64,000 nucleotides of DNA. It comes from Dermatophagoides farinae. Lineage: Eukaryota > Arthropoda > Arachnida > Sarcoptiformes > Pyroglyphidae. Made by a program: the position numbers and the translations under genes. The notes below the pieces were generated by a model. It saw only the letters and a list, made by a program, of their open reading frames with translations, made no database searches and was not told where the DNA came from. The first letter of the stretch is position 1; every line of letters starts with the position of its first letter. The stretch spans positions 811,001 to 875,000 of the forward strand of contig NC_134680.1 in NCBI RefSeq assembly GCF_024713945.1, read 5' to 3'. This document shows, in pieces, positions 24,401 to 39,300 of this stretch.

Positions 24401-27400
24401 TGACTAACTAACAGCAAATGAAGGAAAAATTTTCGATTTAGATTCGATATCGATTATTTTATGACAATGACAACATATTATCAACAAAGACAACAAATTC
24501 TTAAATAATTCACTTACATGGTATATTCAATGGAATCAATATGATTAATACAATAAAGAATAGGCCATAATATTCTAATTGAAATTTTTGTGCATTCAAT
24601 ATTGATGGTTGTTTGTTATTGGTTTTTTTTCTTTGATTCATCAATCGATTATTTTTGTTTGCCACTGAATCGTCAACATCCGATGTTGATGATGATGATA
24701 ATTCATCAATCAAATAATGTTCTTCTAGTAGCTGTCGATCATTATCTTCCAATGATTGTGGTGGCTGTTCAGCTGATAATGATGATGATGGTGATTGATC
24801 GGAACAATGTGGATCTATAGATGTGTTTTGATTTTTGTTAAACAAAAAAAAATCAGAATTAGAGAGAAAGAGAGAGGCAGAAAAAAATTTTTTACCATTG
24901 AAATAATCGGTAGAGAATAAACGATTGTATAGAATGCCATTATTAGGTGATGCTGATGATGAATCATTTTGTCCATACAATTTTGACATCATCTGACGAT
25001 TTTGTTGTCGATCAATTATTGATGATGATGATGAAATTATATTACTACATCCATCACCAATAGCAACAGTACCACAAGGTAAATTCAGTCGTTGTCGATG
25101 ACAATATTCTTTTGCAGCAGCAATATTATTTTTGATACAATTTTTTCCATCATTACTTTCAATATATCCTTTGGGACATCTATGTGTTCATTTGGTGGAA
25201 TTTTAGTTGCATTTAGCAGCAAATGGAAAGCCAATATCGATAATCATCATATGTTGATGGGAGAAATTACAAATCAAAAATACAAAAAACCACCACCATC
25301 ACCGTTTCATACACACACACACAAATATATAACAAAAAAAAGTGGATAAGAAATCAAAGAAAAAAGAATCATCATTAATAATAATATTATATAGTCATCA
25401 AGAATCGATTGATTCAAGTAAATAAAAAAACAAGAATTTCAGAATTTCATTATTCTTTGATATCTAATTACAAACAATAAGCCACTTATTCATTATTATT
25501 ATTATGTATATCAAGGATTCAAAATATTCAGCCTGTTTTCAATTGAAGAGTTAATCTCTTCTCAAAATCTTCATTATTATTACTGTGTACTAGTTTTTAT
25601 TTTCGAGAATTCAATCAATTCAAAACAACAATAACAACATCGACAACGGCCAAAAAAAATAAATAAATTCAAGTTAAAATAGTCGAATTTAAATTTTTTT
25701 TCCATGGAAAAACTCATGACATACACACACAAGCAGTGGACATCGATCTGAATTCAGATGAAAATAATGCTGCTGCTGCCGCTGATTTCGATGATGATGA
25801 TGATGTTGATGATGATAGAGGTCAAGTGGTGATTCAATTATATACATCGTTTATAATTATATACAACCACTCGTGATTTAAAGAGATAGATATTGAACAT
25901 TGCAAATACGTCATTCAAATCTCATTATCATCGATTCTTGAGAAATTGTATTCAAAATTTAAAATTCATCATTATCGTCGTCATCAAAAAAAAATGAATG
26001 AATGAATCTTTTCATCTATATCGAAAAAAAAACATTTTAATTTCAGTTATTCATTCATTTCTTCACAGTTGCTGTTGTTCACCTCTTTTCGTTTCAAGTT
26101 TCATTAAGTTTTTTATTTAAGAAAAAAAAAAGAAAAGAAAAAAAAATCTAATATCGACGCAAACAGAAAGAAGAAAAAAAAAACAAACTTTTAATATGAA
26201 CAAAAAAAAAATCCTACAAAGAACCAACCATAAGCTAGAGTTTTAGATCGAAAGTTTCATTTTCCAAGAGCTGAAAATTTTTTTTTTTTACACATTCCAA
26301 AAAGGAAAAAAAACAACAACATAAAAAAATTCATCCAAACGGTTATTTTCTCGGGTAACGCACACACACACACACACACACACACATTATTAAAATTTAA
26401 ATTTTTCTCATCATGCAAGTATAGTTGTTGTTGTTGTTGTTTTTTATTTACTATTTATCGAAATCATAAAAAAATGTAAATAATAAATATCATCATCATC
26501 ATCATCATCGTTGTTATTATTATGGCGAAAAATAAAAAAAAATTCCAATGAATTTTCAAACCAAAACCAAAAAAAAAAAAAAACAAACAAAAAGATTTTC
26601 ATTTCAAACGAAAATGAAAAATTTATATTCATATTGTAATTATCAACAAGAATTTCATTTCATTTCATTTCACATTTCAAACAACAAAAACAAAAAATCA
26701 TCATCATTATAAATAAATAAAATGTTTTTTTGGTTCTGGATCGTCGTTTTCGTTTTCGTTTTTTTTTTGGCCCATCATTTGGGCATAAAAGTTTATGGAA
26801 TTCTTGTATTTTTTCGTTTAAATGTAAAAATGAGAATGAAATTTTCTCCAATTTACTTACTACACATGAATCGATATTGAAAAAAGTGAGAAAAAAAATG
26901 AACAAACAAGCAACAAAAAAATAAACGATTCAAAATAAAATGAAAAAGATTTGAGAAAGAAAAAAATACGAATTGAATGAAACTATAATGATCAACAAAC
27001 AGTGTGATCAGTGAATGTGTGTAGTACGAATCAAATGATAAAAAAATGATTCCATAAAATCAAATGATGATGAAAATTATTCCTGGAACTTTTTGTTGTT
27101 TTGTTTTTTTTCACTACAATTTTGTGAAAACTTTTCACTTTCAACAATAACAACAACAACAACATGGATAACGATGTTCCAATGAATATTTAAAGAAAAT
27201 TTTTCCTTCTCTCATCATCATATGTGTCATAATAACCAGAATATGTTGAATTTTCACACCTAATAATATCGATGATGAATGAATGAATGAATGAACGAAA
27301 AAAAAACAGAGAAATTCATTCAGTTCATTACGGTATGATTTTTCAACACAAATACACCTTAGTGAATCGATATTTTGGATTTTTTCTTTTTTTTTTTTTG

Positions 27401-30400
27401 CTAAATCAGCAAAAAAAATTGACAGTGAATGAAAAGAAAAAAAATTGAAAATGAATAAAACCAGAAAGAAAAAAAAGATAAAAAAAAATTGACATTAACT
27501 GACCTGCATTTTGCAACCATCCATTCATCGATACAGATGAATGGTTTTCGACAATGTAATTCAATACAAGAATTGATCGGCGGTGATTGACATCCGTTAC
27601 GAATATTTTGTTGACTGGTTATCGAAATTTCAATGATCATTTCTTTATTTCGTTTATCATCGTTGTCGTTGTTTGATTTGACATTGGCTCCATGTTTCAT
27701 TATTGTTGTCGTTGTCTTATGTTGATTTTTTCGTATAACCATCAAGTTAATGTTCGAATGGCTTAATGATGAACCATCTTTCGTCCATTGTCCATTGATT
27801 ATTTCTTCATCTTTTCTTCTACCATCAACATTATCATTTTGACGGTCAATCGTATTGAATGGATGAATAAAATCACCCAATGAAATGTCAATGTCGTTTA
27901 TCTTCAGATCACTAAGGCAGCCTTTTTTCCGAATGAAAACAGAACAAAAAAAAACATGGAAAAAAAAGAAAAAGAGAGATTAGATTAGATTAGGGCTGAC
28001 AGAATTTGATTTACAAAATAAAACAAGAACAAATCATTTGAAAGCAAATACCATCAGCAAAATCATCCATAATGTTTGTTGCACCAATGGTTGATAGAGA
28101 ACTGACATCACCACCGATTATGATTTGTTCGCTATTCATATCGAAACGGAAATATCCATCATTCGATGACGATGAACCATATTTTAATCGTCGATGATTA
28201 TTATATTCATTAAAATTATTCAATGGTGGAAAATAACGTACAATTTTTCCAATACCACCATTATCAAGAATTAATTGTGCCGATTGTCCCAAACGTATGG
28301 CTCGTACATGATGCCAACGTCCATCGTTTACTAGAAATGAATCAATTGATAATCGATGTTCAGATGATTTAATACCAGATGGATGAAGATTAAAACGAAA
28401 TACAATACGCGCTTCACGAATTTCAATCAAACAATATGTGCGCACATTGTTTGCCTGGCCAATCAATTTTATAATTTGATTCTGCCATTGTCGGGTACGA
28501 AAATAAAAATCAATTTTTGTTACAAATCCATTATCATAATCGGTATGATAGAATTCTGTCCTATCAAATGTAGATTGTTGTTGCATCAAATCACTATTCA
28601 TAGGTTTTAATGAAAGTTGTAAGAAACTTTTCTGCAAAAACAATATAGGTCGATCAATTTGTTCACATTGTTCACCATAAAAACCTCGTGGGCAATAACA
28701 TTTTACATGATTATAGCTACCATCACAATAGCCATTATTAAGACATTTTTTATCAAGAAATGCACACAATGATTGAGCTACGATATAACAAAAGAAAATA
28801 AGAATTTTTTGAAAAAAAAATTTCAACAAAATAAAAAATTAAACTTACATGAATGACATCCAATTTGTGTATTGTATGAATGATGTACATTGATGAGATC
28901 ATAAATATGATTGTTAAATATAACATTTTTCATACATCCATTGAAACCAACAATACGTTTTCGTATAGTCGATGATGATGGTGATGGTGGTGCTGGTGGC
29001 TTATGATGATAATAATGATGATGATATGAAGAAGAATGAAGGATCGATGATGATGATTCCATTGATGGTAATGGTTGATTAAAAATTGCCGACATTATAA
29101 ACGGTGGCAATATCGATTTTTCAGGATCATCATCATCATCATCATTAAAATCTGTCGATGTAAATTTCGATTTTTGTTCCTGATTTTTCAACATCATTTT
29201 AGATACATTCATTGATTTTGTTGTCAATAATTCAATACCACCCAATTGTAATGGTGAATTTACATTCAAAACATGTTGAAATTTTGTTATAATCGAATAA
29301 TTTTGACATTTTTCCATCAATATTATTCGATCAATGTCCATGTAGTATCTTGATGATGATGATGATGAACTTTTATAGTGCTGCTGTTGCTGCTGATGAT
29401 GATAATGATATAAATCATCATCATTATTCAACGATGATGATCGTTCAACATGAAAATGATGAATACAAGCATCAAACATTAAATGTACGGAATTTGAATC
29501 AAATTGTATGTCCAATTGATGCCAATTTCCATCATTTAAATGTCCATTTTCAATATTAATAGTTATTTCTTGAATACCGGAACCAAAATCAAATAGTAAT
29601 CGAGGTGATCCTAGATTTTTGAAAAATAAATTATTATTATATTGTATATTGTATTGTAAATTGTGTAAAGAATTGAAAGAATGAATAAAAGCAAGTTTAG
29701 TAAGAGAAAAAAAAAGAGAAAAGAAAATCCAATCAAGTATAAATCAAATCGAATCATCTCACAAAAGAAAAAAAAAATTTCTCTTTTTCATCATCAATCG
29801 TCGTCATATAATGTACTACTACTAGTTCTACAAAAACGAACACACAGTCCATATGATATCTCCAGAGAATTCTAGTTCGGAAATTTGAAAGTGATGGAAA
29901 AAAGGAAGAAAAAAAATTTCGAGTCAAAGAACTCAATCATCATCGATTTTACTATACATATATCGGTGTGTTCATTTATAGAACAACGACAAAATCAAAT
30001 CAAATCAACCGTCTATCTTATCGATATGAAGAAAATGGACAATACAAATGAATGATTGTGTGGATATAAAAGAAGTATAAAATGAATAAAAACAAACCAT
30101 TGACCAATTCAAGAAACATGAAATCCGTTTCATCTGATTGTTCAATACCGGCTTCATACATTGATGATGATGATGATATGATTGGTCCATAGTAGAAAAT
30201 GATTCCATTAGGATCAGTTGTTGATATTTGTACACTGAAAACATTTTTACTATGACTACAAATTGGTAATGGATCTAGCCATATTACACCATCCGATTTG
30301 AATGACCGTATATTTGTTGCTGATTGTACAATTTGATCTCGATTCTGTTGCTGTTGTTGTTGTTGTTGTTGATGATTATAATAAAAATTGTTAAAAAGAC

Positions 30401-33400
30401 AACGAAAATTAAGATTAGTGATCGATGTCATTAGGCTACGTGTAAAAAGATTGATTCGATCATGTTGATAACACATTGGCGATGATGATAATGATGATGA
30501 TGGTGGTTGACAAAGTGTTTGATCAATATCACAGTCAAATTTATAATCAACTAGATATGTCAATAGATGATCATAAAAACATTGGCACTTGATTTTTGTC
30601 ACAATATTAATACCGATAAATGATGTAAAATTTGCATCAATTAATTCATATGGATTGGTCCAATCAATCAATGTTTCGGTCATACAACCATTCGATGATT
30701 CAATACATTGATGTTGTCGTGGATTTTCTTCTTGTTCACTCATCATACATTCATTAATACCAAATTGACTGATTGTAAGATTTGGTTTCCATACTAATTC
30801 GATGGCCAGCTATTCGAGCCATTGAATTTAGATAAACAGCGGATAAATATTGATCATTTTTTCTTGCTGCATATCGTATATCCAATGATGAATGTTTTGC
30901 ATTTGATTTTATCGATACAATTGCTAACCAATCACAATCAAATAAATGTTTTAAACACAATTCTAATCGTTCTTTATGGCTAGTAATTTTTCGTCGCTGA
31001 TTCCAATCCCAAATCTTTATGAATTCTATAACGTCCATTGGTTTAGTGATACGTAATGAACCAGAATTGATTATTACATCAAATGATAATGATTTGGCCA
31101 TAATATTCATCGTTGATTGTACCATATGTTGATAACGTCGATCAAATACTTGAAATTTAAGCTTATGTAATCCTTGTGAAAGTTTTCGTCTGGCTATAAC
31201 TTGTCCACGATTTGAATCGATATAGAAATCATTCTTAACATTTGAAGATGACGTTGCCGTTGCCATTGATGATGGCGGTTCTTCTAGCCAAGAAAATTTT
31301 TTATCACCAACATCCCAATCATCCGGATCCTCTACATTAATTTGGCCCAATTCGATCGGTCGATAAAGGCTTTTTTTTCATCGGGATCGGAAAAGAAGAA
31401 AAAGAAGAGAAAAAAAGAAAAAAAATTATCTTTGGTGTTCCAAAAAAAAGTAAAAAAAAAAAAAAAATATTCGAACGACATAATTATACATTACACAGTG
31501 TAGTAGTAGTGAGTGAAATGAAAAAAAAAACGAAAAAAAAAATTCAGACCCAGATACAATTCAATTTTTTCCATCATCATCTTCGTACACCCACTCACAC
31601 AGTACATTTATATGAAATGGATGATGATGGATCAAATGGATGGTCTCAATGGATTTTTTTTTTTTACTTTTTTTCGGGCAGACCTTTTACTTTCACTTTT
31701 TCGCTATGTTTTTTTTCTTCTTCTTTCAAATTACCATTGAGACCATTCATCTTTGGGCATTTTTTTTTTTTTTTTTTTTTTTGATCCTACCAATGAAAAA
31801 GCGAGTCACAGAGATAGTGAGACAACAAGATAGATTATCAATTTACAAAAAGAAATTTAATGATGAGATGATGATGAAAAATTTGTCATTTTCAATCCTT
31901 TTTTCACAAATATAAAAAATAGTATCGATAGTATCGATGTGTGTGATGAAATTCGATTTTTTTTTGTCTCACAGAAAAAAAAATAAAATAAAAATTACCA
32001 TCATTGCCATTCACACATCACCATCACCGATGCCACTAAAGTTAAATAAATTTGTGAAAGTGGAAGCAAATAAAAATCACCATCATCATCATCATCATTT
32101 GAAAAATTTCAATGAGCAAATGGGCCATCATCATCATCATAATCATTGGCGGTACAGAACGAGCAAGAATTGATTTTCTTGATGAGCATACATCACACCA
32201 AAAACGACACCAGATTACATGAAAATAAAAAGAAGAATCAGATGGCAAGAATATTCGAAAAAGAGAAAAATCTAATCAGTTAGTCCATATATATATATAT
32301 ATATGTATGGAAATGGATGATTCTTTTTCTTTGATTTTTTTTTTCTCTTTTGTTTCTTAACGTATGGTTAGCGAAGCTTTTTGCATAAATTACGTAATGA
32401 TAAAAGAGAATGGAAAAAAAAGAAAACGTTGTTGTTCTCCATCTTCATAAATTCCGAGTGCTAAAAATGATGATGATGATGATGAAAAATATAATCATAA
32501 TGTGGCATACACACACACACACACACAAGATAATTCATGACTCATATGGGAATATATAGTCGTCGTCGTCGTAGCCGTCATCATCGTCGTTTTATTTTGA
32601 AAAAAAAAATGAAATGAAATAAAATAAAATGGAAATGAATGTAACAAAAACGAAGACGACGACGAAACAAACAAAAAAAAAATCTGATATATGATAATAA
32701 TAACAAAAATACACAAATAACGTTACACACATAAAAGTTTCGAATCAATATTATATTTTCATTCATATAAATATCATTTCCCTTCATTTTACATTCAATC
32801 GACCGGGAACATTTTTTTTTTTGTAAATATAACCAAAAAAAACCGGTCGGTCGGATAATATTTTTCCGGCGATTATCATGTTGTTGTTATTGTGAATGTG
32901 AATGAAAAGAATTTTCATTTTTTTTATTTATTTATTTCATCAAAACAGAAACATTAAGAATTGGAAAATGAAATCAAATCGGCTGAAAACAAAAACAAAA
33001 CGAAAAAAAAAATGAAAGAGCCAGAATATGGCAAAAAGAATTTCATTCATTAGATTGTTCTTCATCATAAAGAAGAATTTTTCACACACACACACCCACA
33101 CATGGAAAACAGATACAGAGAGAGAGCGAGATGAAAAGGCCACATGGACTTGACATCTCTATATAACACAGTGTGAAAGAATGAAGAACCGGAAAAGAAA
33201 AAAAACAAACAAAACGAAAACAAAAACACAGAATCATTTTTTTTAAATTCTGAATGGATAGAATGTAATAAAAAAAATAAAAATAAAAATTCCATCCATT
33301 CATATTATATAAATAAAAAGGGTTATAATGTATTGCGAAATTCTGGAATCTTTAAATTCTTCACTCTCTCTCGTTGTTTTTTTCGTTCTTTTCTAACTTT

Positions 33401-36330
33401 TTGATTCAACGAACAAAATAAAAAAAAAGTTGATTCACACTCGTTTGATCTCAATAAATGTTTTTCCATGTGTGTATAAATACAAATATATCGATGACGA
33501 TGATGAAACACTGGAAAAAATGGAACCTTGGAACCTAGTGGATCTGGACAGTTTTTTTTCTGGCTACCGTAAAAGTAAACCAGAAACAAACAAAAAAAAA
33601 CTAAGAATGATGGATCAGATTATCAGAAGCAAAAACAGCAAAAAAAAAAATTCAAACAACCTAAACAACCAAAAAAATGATAAATCATTCACATTTTCTT
33701 GTATCAAATTCTGTGTGCCTATTTTAACCGAAAAAGAAAATCGAATGTAAATGTTTAATGACACACAAACCTTTTCGCTTGATTCGTTACCGTTATTGGT
33801 GATTCGTCAACATTTCATCATCATCATCATCATCGTCGTCGTCGTTTACGTTTTTGTCGTTTGTTTTTATTTTCCGTTGTTTTCCATGTTGTTGTTGTTG
33901 TTGTTGTTGATCAATGTAAAAAACATAAACATTTTTCCATCCATCTTTCATATCATTATCATTAATATCATCAATGGTTATGGTCACAATTGATGTTGAT
34001 GATAATGATGGATAACCAGAATCATTGACAATAATTGGTATCTGATATTGTTTCTGTTGTTCACGATCAAATGTTTGTCTACTAAATAAAATTGCATGGC
34101 CATCATCATCATCATCATTATCATTGTGTATGTATTCAAGACGAAATTTTTGTTGTATCATTTCCGTCGCATTTGGATCGATTCTAAATGTGAATGGTGG
34201 TCCGTTTCCTATTTTTTTTTTTTTGTTGGAGATTAAAACATTGATTAATGTAAATTGTACGTGAAATCTTGTTTATATATAAATTATTACCTTTACTATA
34301 ATCATCACGATCAAATGCATAAATAGCGCCTAAACGTTGTTGTGGATGTTGATTTTCACGAATCGATAATATGGTTGTATTGATTATAAATGGTGCATTA
34401 TCATTAACATCATCAACATTTATCACCAATGTTGCTATCGATGTTAATGGTGGATCATCAAGATCAGTGGCGATTATTTTCACTATATGTACAGCAATTG
34501 TTTCACGATCAAGTTTTCTATTCAATCGAACAGTACCGGTTTCAGTATCGATTTGAAAATATTTTCTTTGATTTGTTTGTTCATCTAGGCTATAATAGAT
34601 GTCAATATTTTCAATGGATTTCGATAGATCATCAGTATGATTACGATCTGGATCGATAGCATGAAATTTGGCCACAATAGATCCGACGGGAAATGATTCA
34701 GGAATGGTTATATTTAGAAAATTTTTCAAAAATTTTGGTTTATTATCATTAATGTCACGAATAGTTATGTAAATGTAACAAATATCTGTATGTTGCTTTG
34801 TCATTAAATTATCCACTGGTTGTGGCTGTTGTTTTGTCATTTTTTCATCGTTGACATTAATTATACCTTCACCACCATTGCCGTCCACCATATCACTATG
34901 ATGATCAATATCAGTGACAGAAATTTTAAGCATAATAAATCTATGATTTGGTATTTCATAATCCAATGGTTTATTCAATAATAATAAGGCACTGGTTTCT
35001 GTTCCATAAATTCCTGTCGTTTTATTCATTAATAATCGGCCATGTTGTTTGTATTGATCACCGTTGTCGTTGTCATTGGTCATCATCATCGATGATGATG
35101 GTTCGATACTAAAATAATGGCCAGTAATAAATTCATTTTGCTGTCCTTGATAGTATTGATCATCCGTTATTGAAATTATTGGTTTTGATGACCATTTTTC
35201 TTCAATTATTTTATATGTAAAATAATTATTTTCAGGTAAATCACAATCATTTACAGTTAATTTGAGCAACATTTTTGATTGAAATGAATTATTAGTTGAA
35301 TTTCTCGTTCTCGTTCTTGTTGTTGTTGTTGTTGTTGTTGATGATTGATCAGTTTGATTATCATCACCATCATCATTTTCATCCAATTCAATATGCCATT
35401 CATTCTGTATGAAACGTGGTGGACAATCATTTTGATCCATTATGTTTATATTGACTGTTGTATTCGCCTGTAAATGTTGATCCATTATATAATCACGTGA
35501 TTTTTTTGTGTGTGTGTGTACGCGGTTTTTGTTTGTCAACCAATCCAAATCGAAACCAGAAAATTTTTTAAATAAAAAAAAATAAGAAATCAGAATTGAA
35601 AAAGAAAAATTTAAAATTTAAATAAATCGGAGTGAAAGAAAGAGAGAGAAATTTTTTTTTTCGCGACAAAAATTACAACAAGAGGTGAAAAATGTCATCA
35701 TAAAAAAAACGAATGATTGAAAATCAGCTTGTCAACGCATCAAACATGGAAAACACGAACACACACACACAATGGTAAAATGATGATGAATACATCATCA
35801 TCAAAATATGTTTTTTTTCTGTTGACTATTTGCTTACAGAATATTCTTCTTCTTTCAATACAGAAAAAAACAAGAATATTCTTGTTGTTCGTTGTGAATA
35901 CATTGTGTCTCTCTCTGTGTGTGTATATGTGTGTGGGTATTGTGTGTAAAGTCAAGTTTTTTTTTCTCTTGTTATCAACCAATAAATTGTCATTGTCATT
36001 GTTATGTTATGTTTTTTTTTGCTTGCTGTAAAAATTTTTTTTCACTTTTTTTCTGATGAAACCGGATCCGGTGCTTTTTTCCTTTGGTGTGTGCATGTGT
36101 GTGTGTCAACGAATCAAATTGCGTGCATTTTATGTGTCACACTCAATCAATTCATCATGTTCTCATTTTTTTTCATCTATTTTGATCAAAAAATAGAAAA
36201 ATGAAAGAGTTAATCATCATTTTTTTTGGGTCATTTCGAAATTACAAGAAAATAAAATGATCCATAATAATTCGAAAGAATTTGAAATGGACAATTCGAA
36301 TCGAGGTGAAAAAAAATGAAGAATTTCTCC

Positions 36331-36361
<31 letters not shown>

Positions 36362-39300
36362 GAATATTTGACATTTAAATGACAAATGACTGGACATTTT
36401 ATTCGATTTCGACAGAGAAAAAAAATATTCACGAATGAAAATGAAAATAAAATGACCTCGATTCGAAAAAAAAAAATTTGATTCCAAAACACACAGAAAG
36501 AAATTCTGAACTCAAAATCCTCAAATAAAAAGAGAGAGAAAAATTTGTTCAGTGTCCAACAAATTTAACTGTACAAATTTTCGTACATAGAGAAATAGCA
36601 GCAACAGAATTTTGTATATCATATATCGATTACGAATGACAATGTTTTGTTTTTGGATTAGAGAATATATCAGATTCGATCAGTGTGTGTGTGTGTGTGC
36701 ATAGAGCGAAAACTTTTTTTTTCTCCCATGAATATGAAAATTTTCTCATTTTGTTTTGTTTTTGGCCATTGAGTACAAGTTTTGGTTGTGGGGTAATAAA
36801 AAAAAAGATGATAAATATCTTGGCTTTTTATTTACGTTCGTGTTTTTTTGTTTTGTTTTTGTAGTTGTTGTTGCTGTTGTTGTTGTTGTTGCCCAAAATA
36901 AGGCTTGATTATCGCTATTTTCTAGGAACAACAAACAAAAAAACCTAAACATCCTTGAAGGCCCGTTTAGTTTTTTACATATACCAGAATATTCTTGTGT
37001 AATATATTCTCTATATTTATCCGACAGAGAAAAAAAACCGAATCAAACTCAAACTCGAGTATTATTATTAGGAATCCAGAAAATCCTTTACTTAGCCCTA
37101 ACAAAAACGAAAAAAAAATACTGAAAGTTGGATTGAATACAAAAAAAAAAACTAAAACGGAACAAACTTATTATCGTTTTGCGATTTTTAATTTTTTTTT
37201 CTTGTTTTGAAACTTTTTTTTTCTGTTTGTTTGTTTGTTTGTTGGAACCGTCTTTAATCGGGATTGTGTGGAATTTTTTTTTTTTTTTTTTTGTTTTTTG
37301 AAAAATAACCCGAAAAAAATACACGGTATCAGGAACTAAAGAATTCAACTGATGGTGAAAAAAAATGATGATAAATGTCAATGACAATGATCATTGAATT
37401 CCAACTGAATTCGTGTATATTATATATTATGCAAATATAAATTCTAAATGAAAATCAATGTTTGAATGTCAAATCAATAAACATTTATTTTGATTTCATG
37501 AAATTCAAAAAAACCAGATAAAATTCTGAATTCTGGTGTGTGTTGCGAATTTTTTCTCTCTTTCATTCAAGTATGGTAAAGGGGAATTCAATGGGAATGT
37601 TTATAGAAACAAAAAACACACACACATACCTTTAGACCACCTGAATCCATAGCTGAAACAATGATTGTATAGTTAGCACGATGTTCACGATCAAAACAAC
37701 AAACATTGGCCATTATTAAACCATTATTTGGATCAATATAAAATAATGATTGACCATGATTATTATAATGATTATTGATTATTGAGTATTGTAAAATTTG
37801 ATCACGATCATAATAATCATCATAATCGATTGCATTCATCTGTATGATTGACATATTTGTTGGACCATTTTCCATAATATTTGCTTCATAAAAATTTTGT
37901 TGAAAAAATGGTTCATTATCATTGATATTACGTAAATGAATGAAAATATTGGCAAAACCAAGCTGCTGTTTAGTTTGTATGTTCTGTGCATAGGCATTCA
38001 ATTTATATGTTGGTTGGCCATTTGGATAATCATAATCCAATGGTTTCAATACAGAAATTTCACCATTAGTATGGTTTATGGTGAAACTATCCAAATAATC
38101 AGTTTGTTGCATTTGTTTTTTTCGTTTATTACCCTGTTGTTGTTGTTGTTGTTGTTGATGTTGATGTTTTTGTTGAAATTGAAATCGTTTCGTTGATGAT
38201 GATCCAGTCATTTTTCCAGTTTTTATTGTTGAATAATGATCATTATCACCATTATCATCAACATCATTCATGTCATCATTATCACTATTATCGAAATTAA
38301 CATCATCAACATCGTCGTCGTCGTCGTAATCGTCGTTGTCATCATCATCATCATCATCATCAATGTATGGTGAAAGAAAATAACGTATAAAATGTTCCTG
38401 ATCAATAATAATGTTTGTATTATCATCATTGGTCAATGTTATCTATGTGTGAAACAATGAAAAAAAAGAGAAAAAAAAATTATCTTAAATGAATGAAAAA
38501 AACAAAGAAAAATGATCAAACAAACAAACAAACAAACAAAACATTCACATTGACTACGAAGAAAGACATCAATATAAAAAAAAACCAGAAAAAGAAATAT
38601 TCGGCATGACATATATCACTGGAATGACTAACTGATTGGTTCGAATTTTCTATGTTTTCGTGTTGAAAAAAAAAATTCTGACAACTAAAAAAATGAATGA
38701 ATGAATGAAATGTGAGATAAACATGCCAGTTACAACAATGAAAACAATTAATTCCCAATATATATCTATGAACCAGAAACCAGAAACGAAAAAAAAACAA
38801 TATCCAATTCATTTACTGGTCATTTTTATAAATTTCATTTTTTTTTTGTTTGCAATGACACAACCACCGCTAGCAGCAGCAAAATTGATGAAGTGAGGAA
38901 TAATTAGTGAGAGAGAGAAAAAAAATTGAAATTGAATGATGAAAATTAATGAAAAAAAAATCTTAACTAACACACTGGGTTTCAAACTTTGAAAAAAAAG
39001 AAAGAAAAAATGGAATCAAGTAGAATCCACCATCACTACAAATTGATTGAAACTAATTTAGACCATGCGTAGGGACACAATCGACGATAAACGATTCTGG
39101 AATTCAGGGTTGTTAAAGCTCCCCACCCTACCCCACCAATAAAACAAAGATCATTTGTATGTCTCTCTCTCTCATTTTAAATTGGTGGTGGACATAGAGA
39201 GAAAAAAAAATATTACATGCCTGTAAAAGACGTTTAGGCAATGAATGGTCATCCTCTTCATTAATTTCAATTTCAAATGTTGGAATCATTGGCCATTGTT

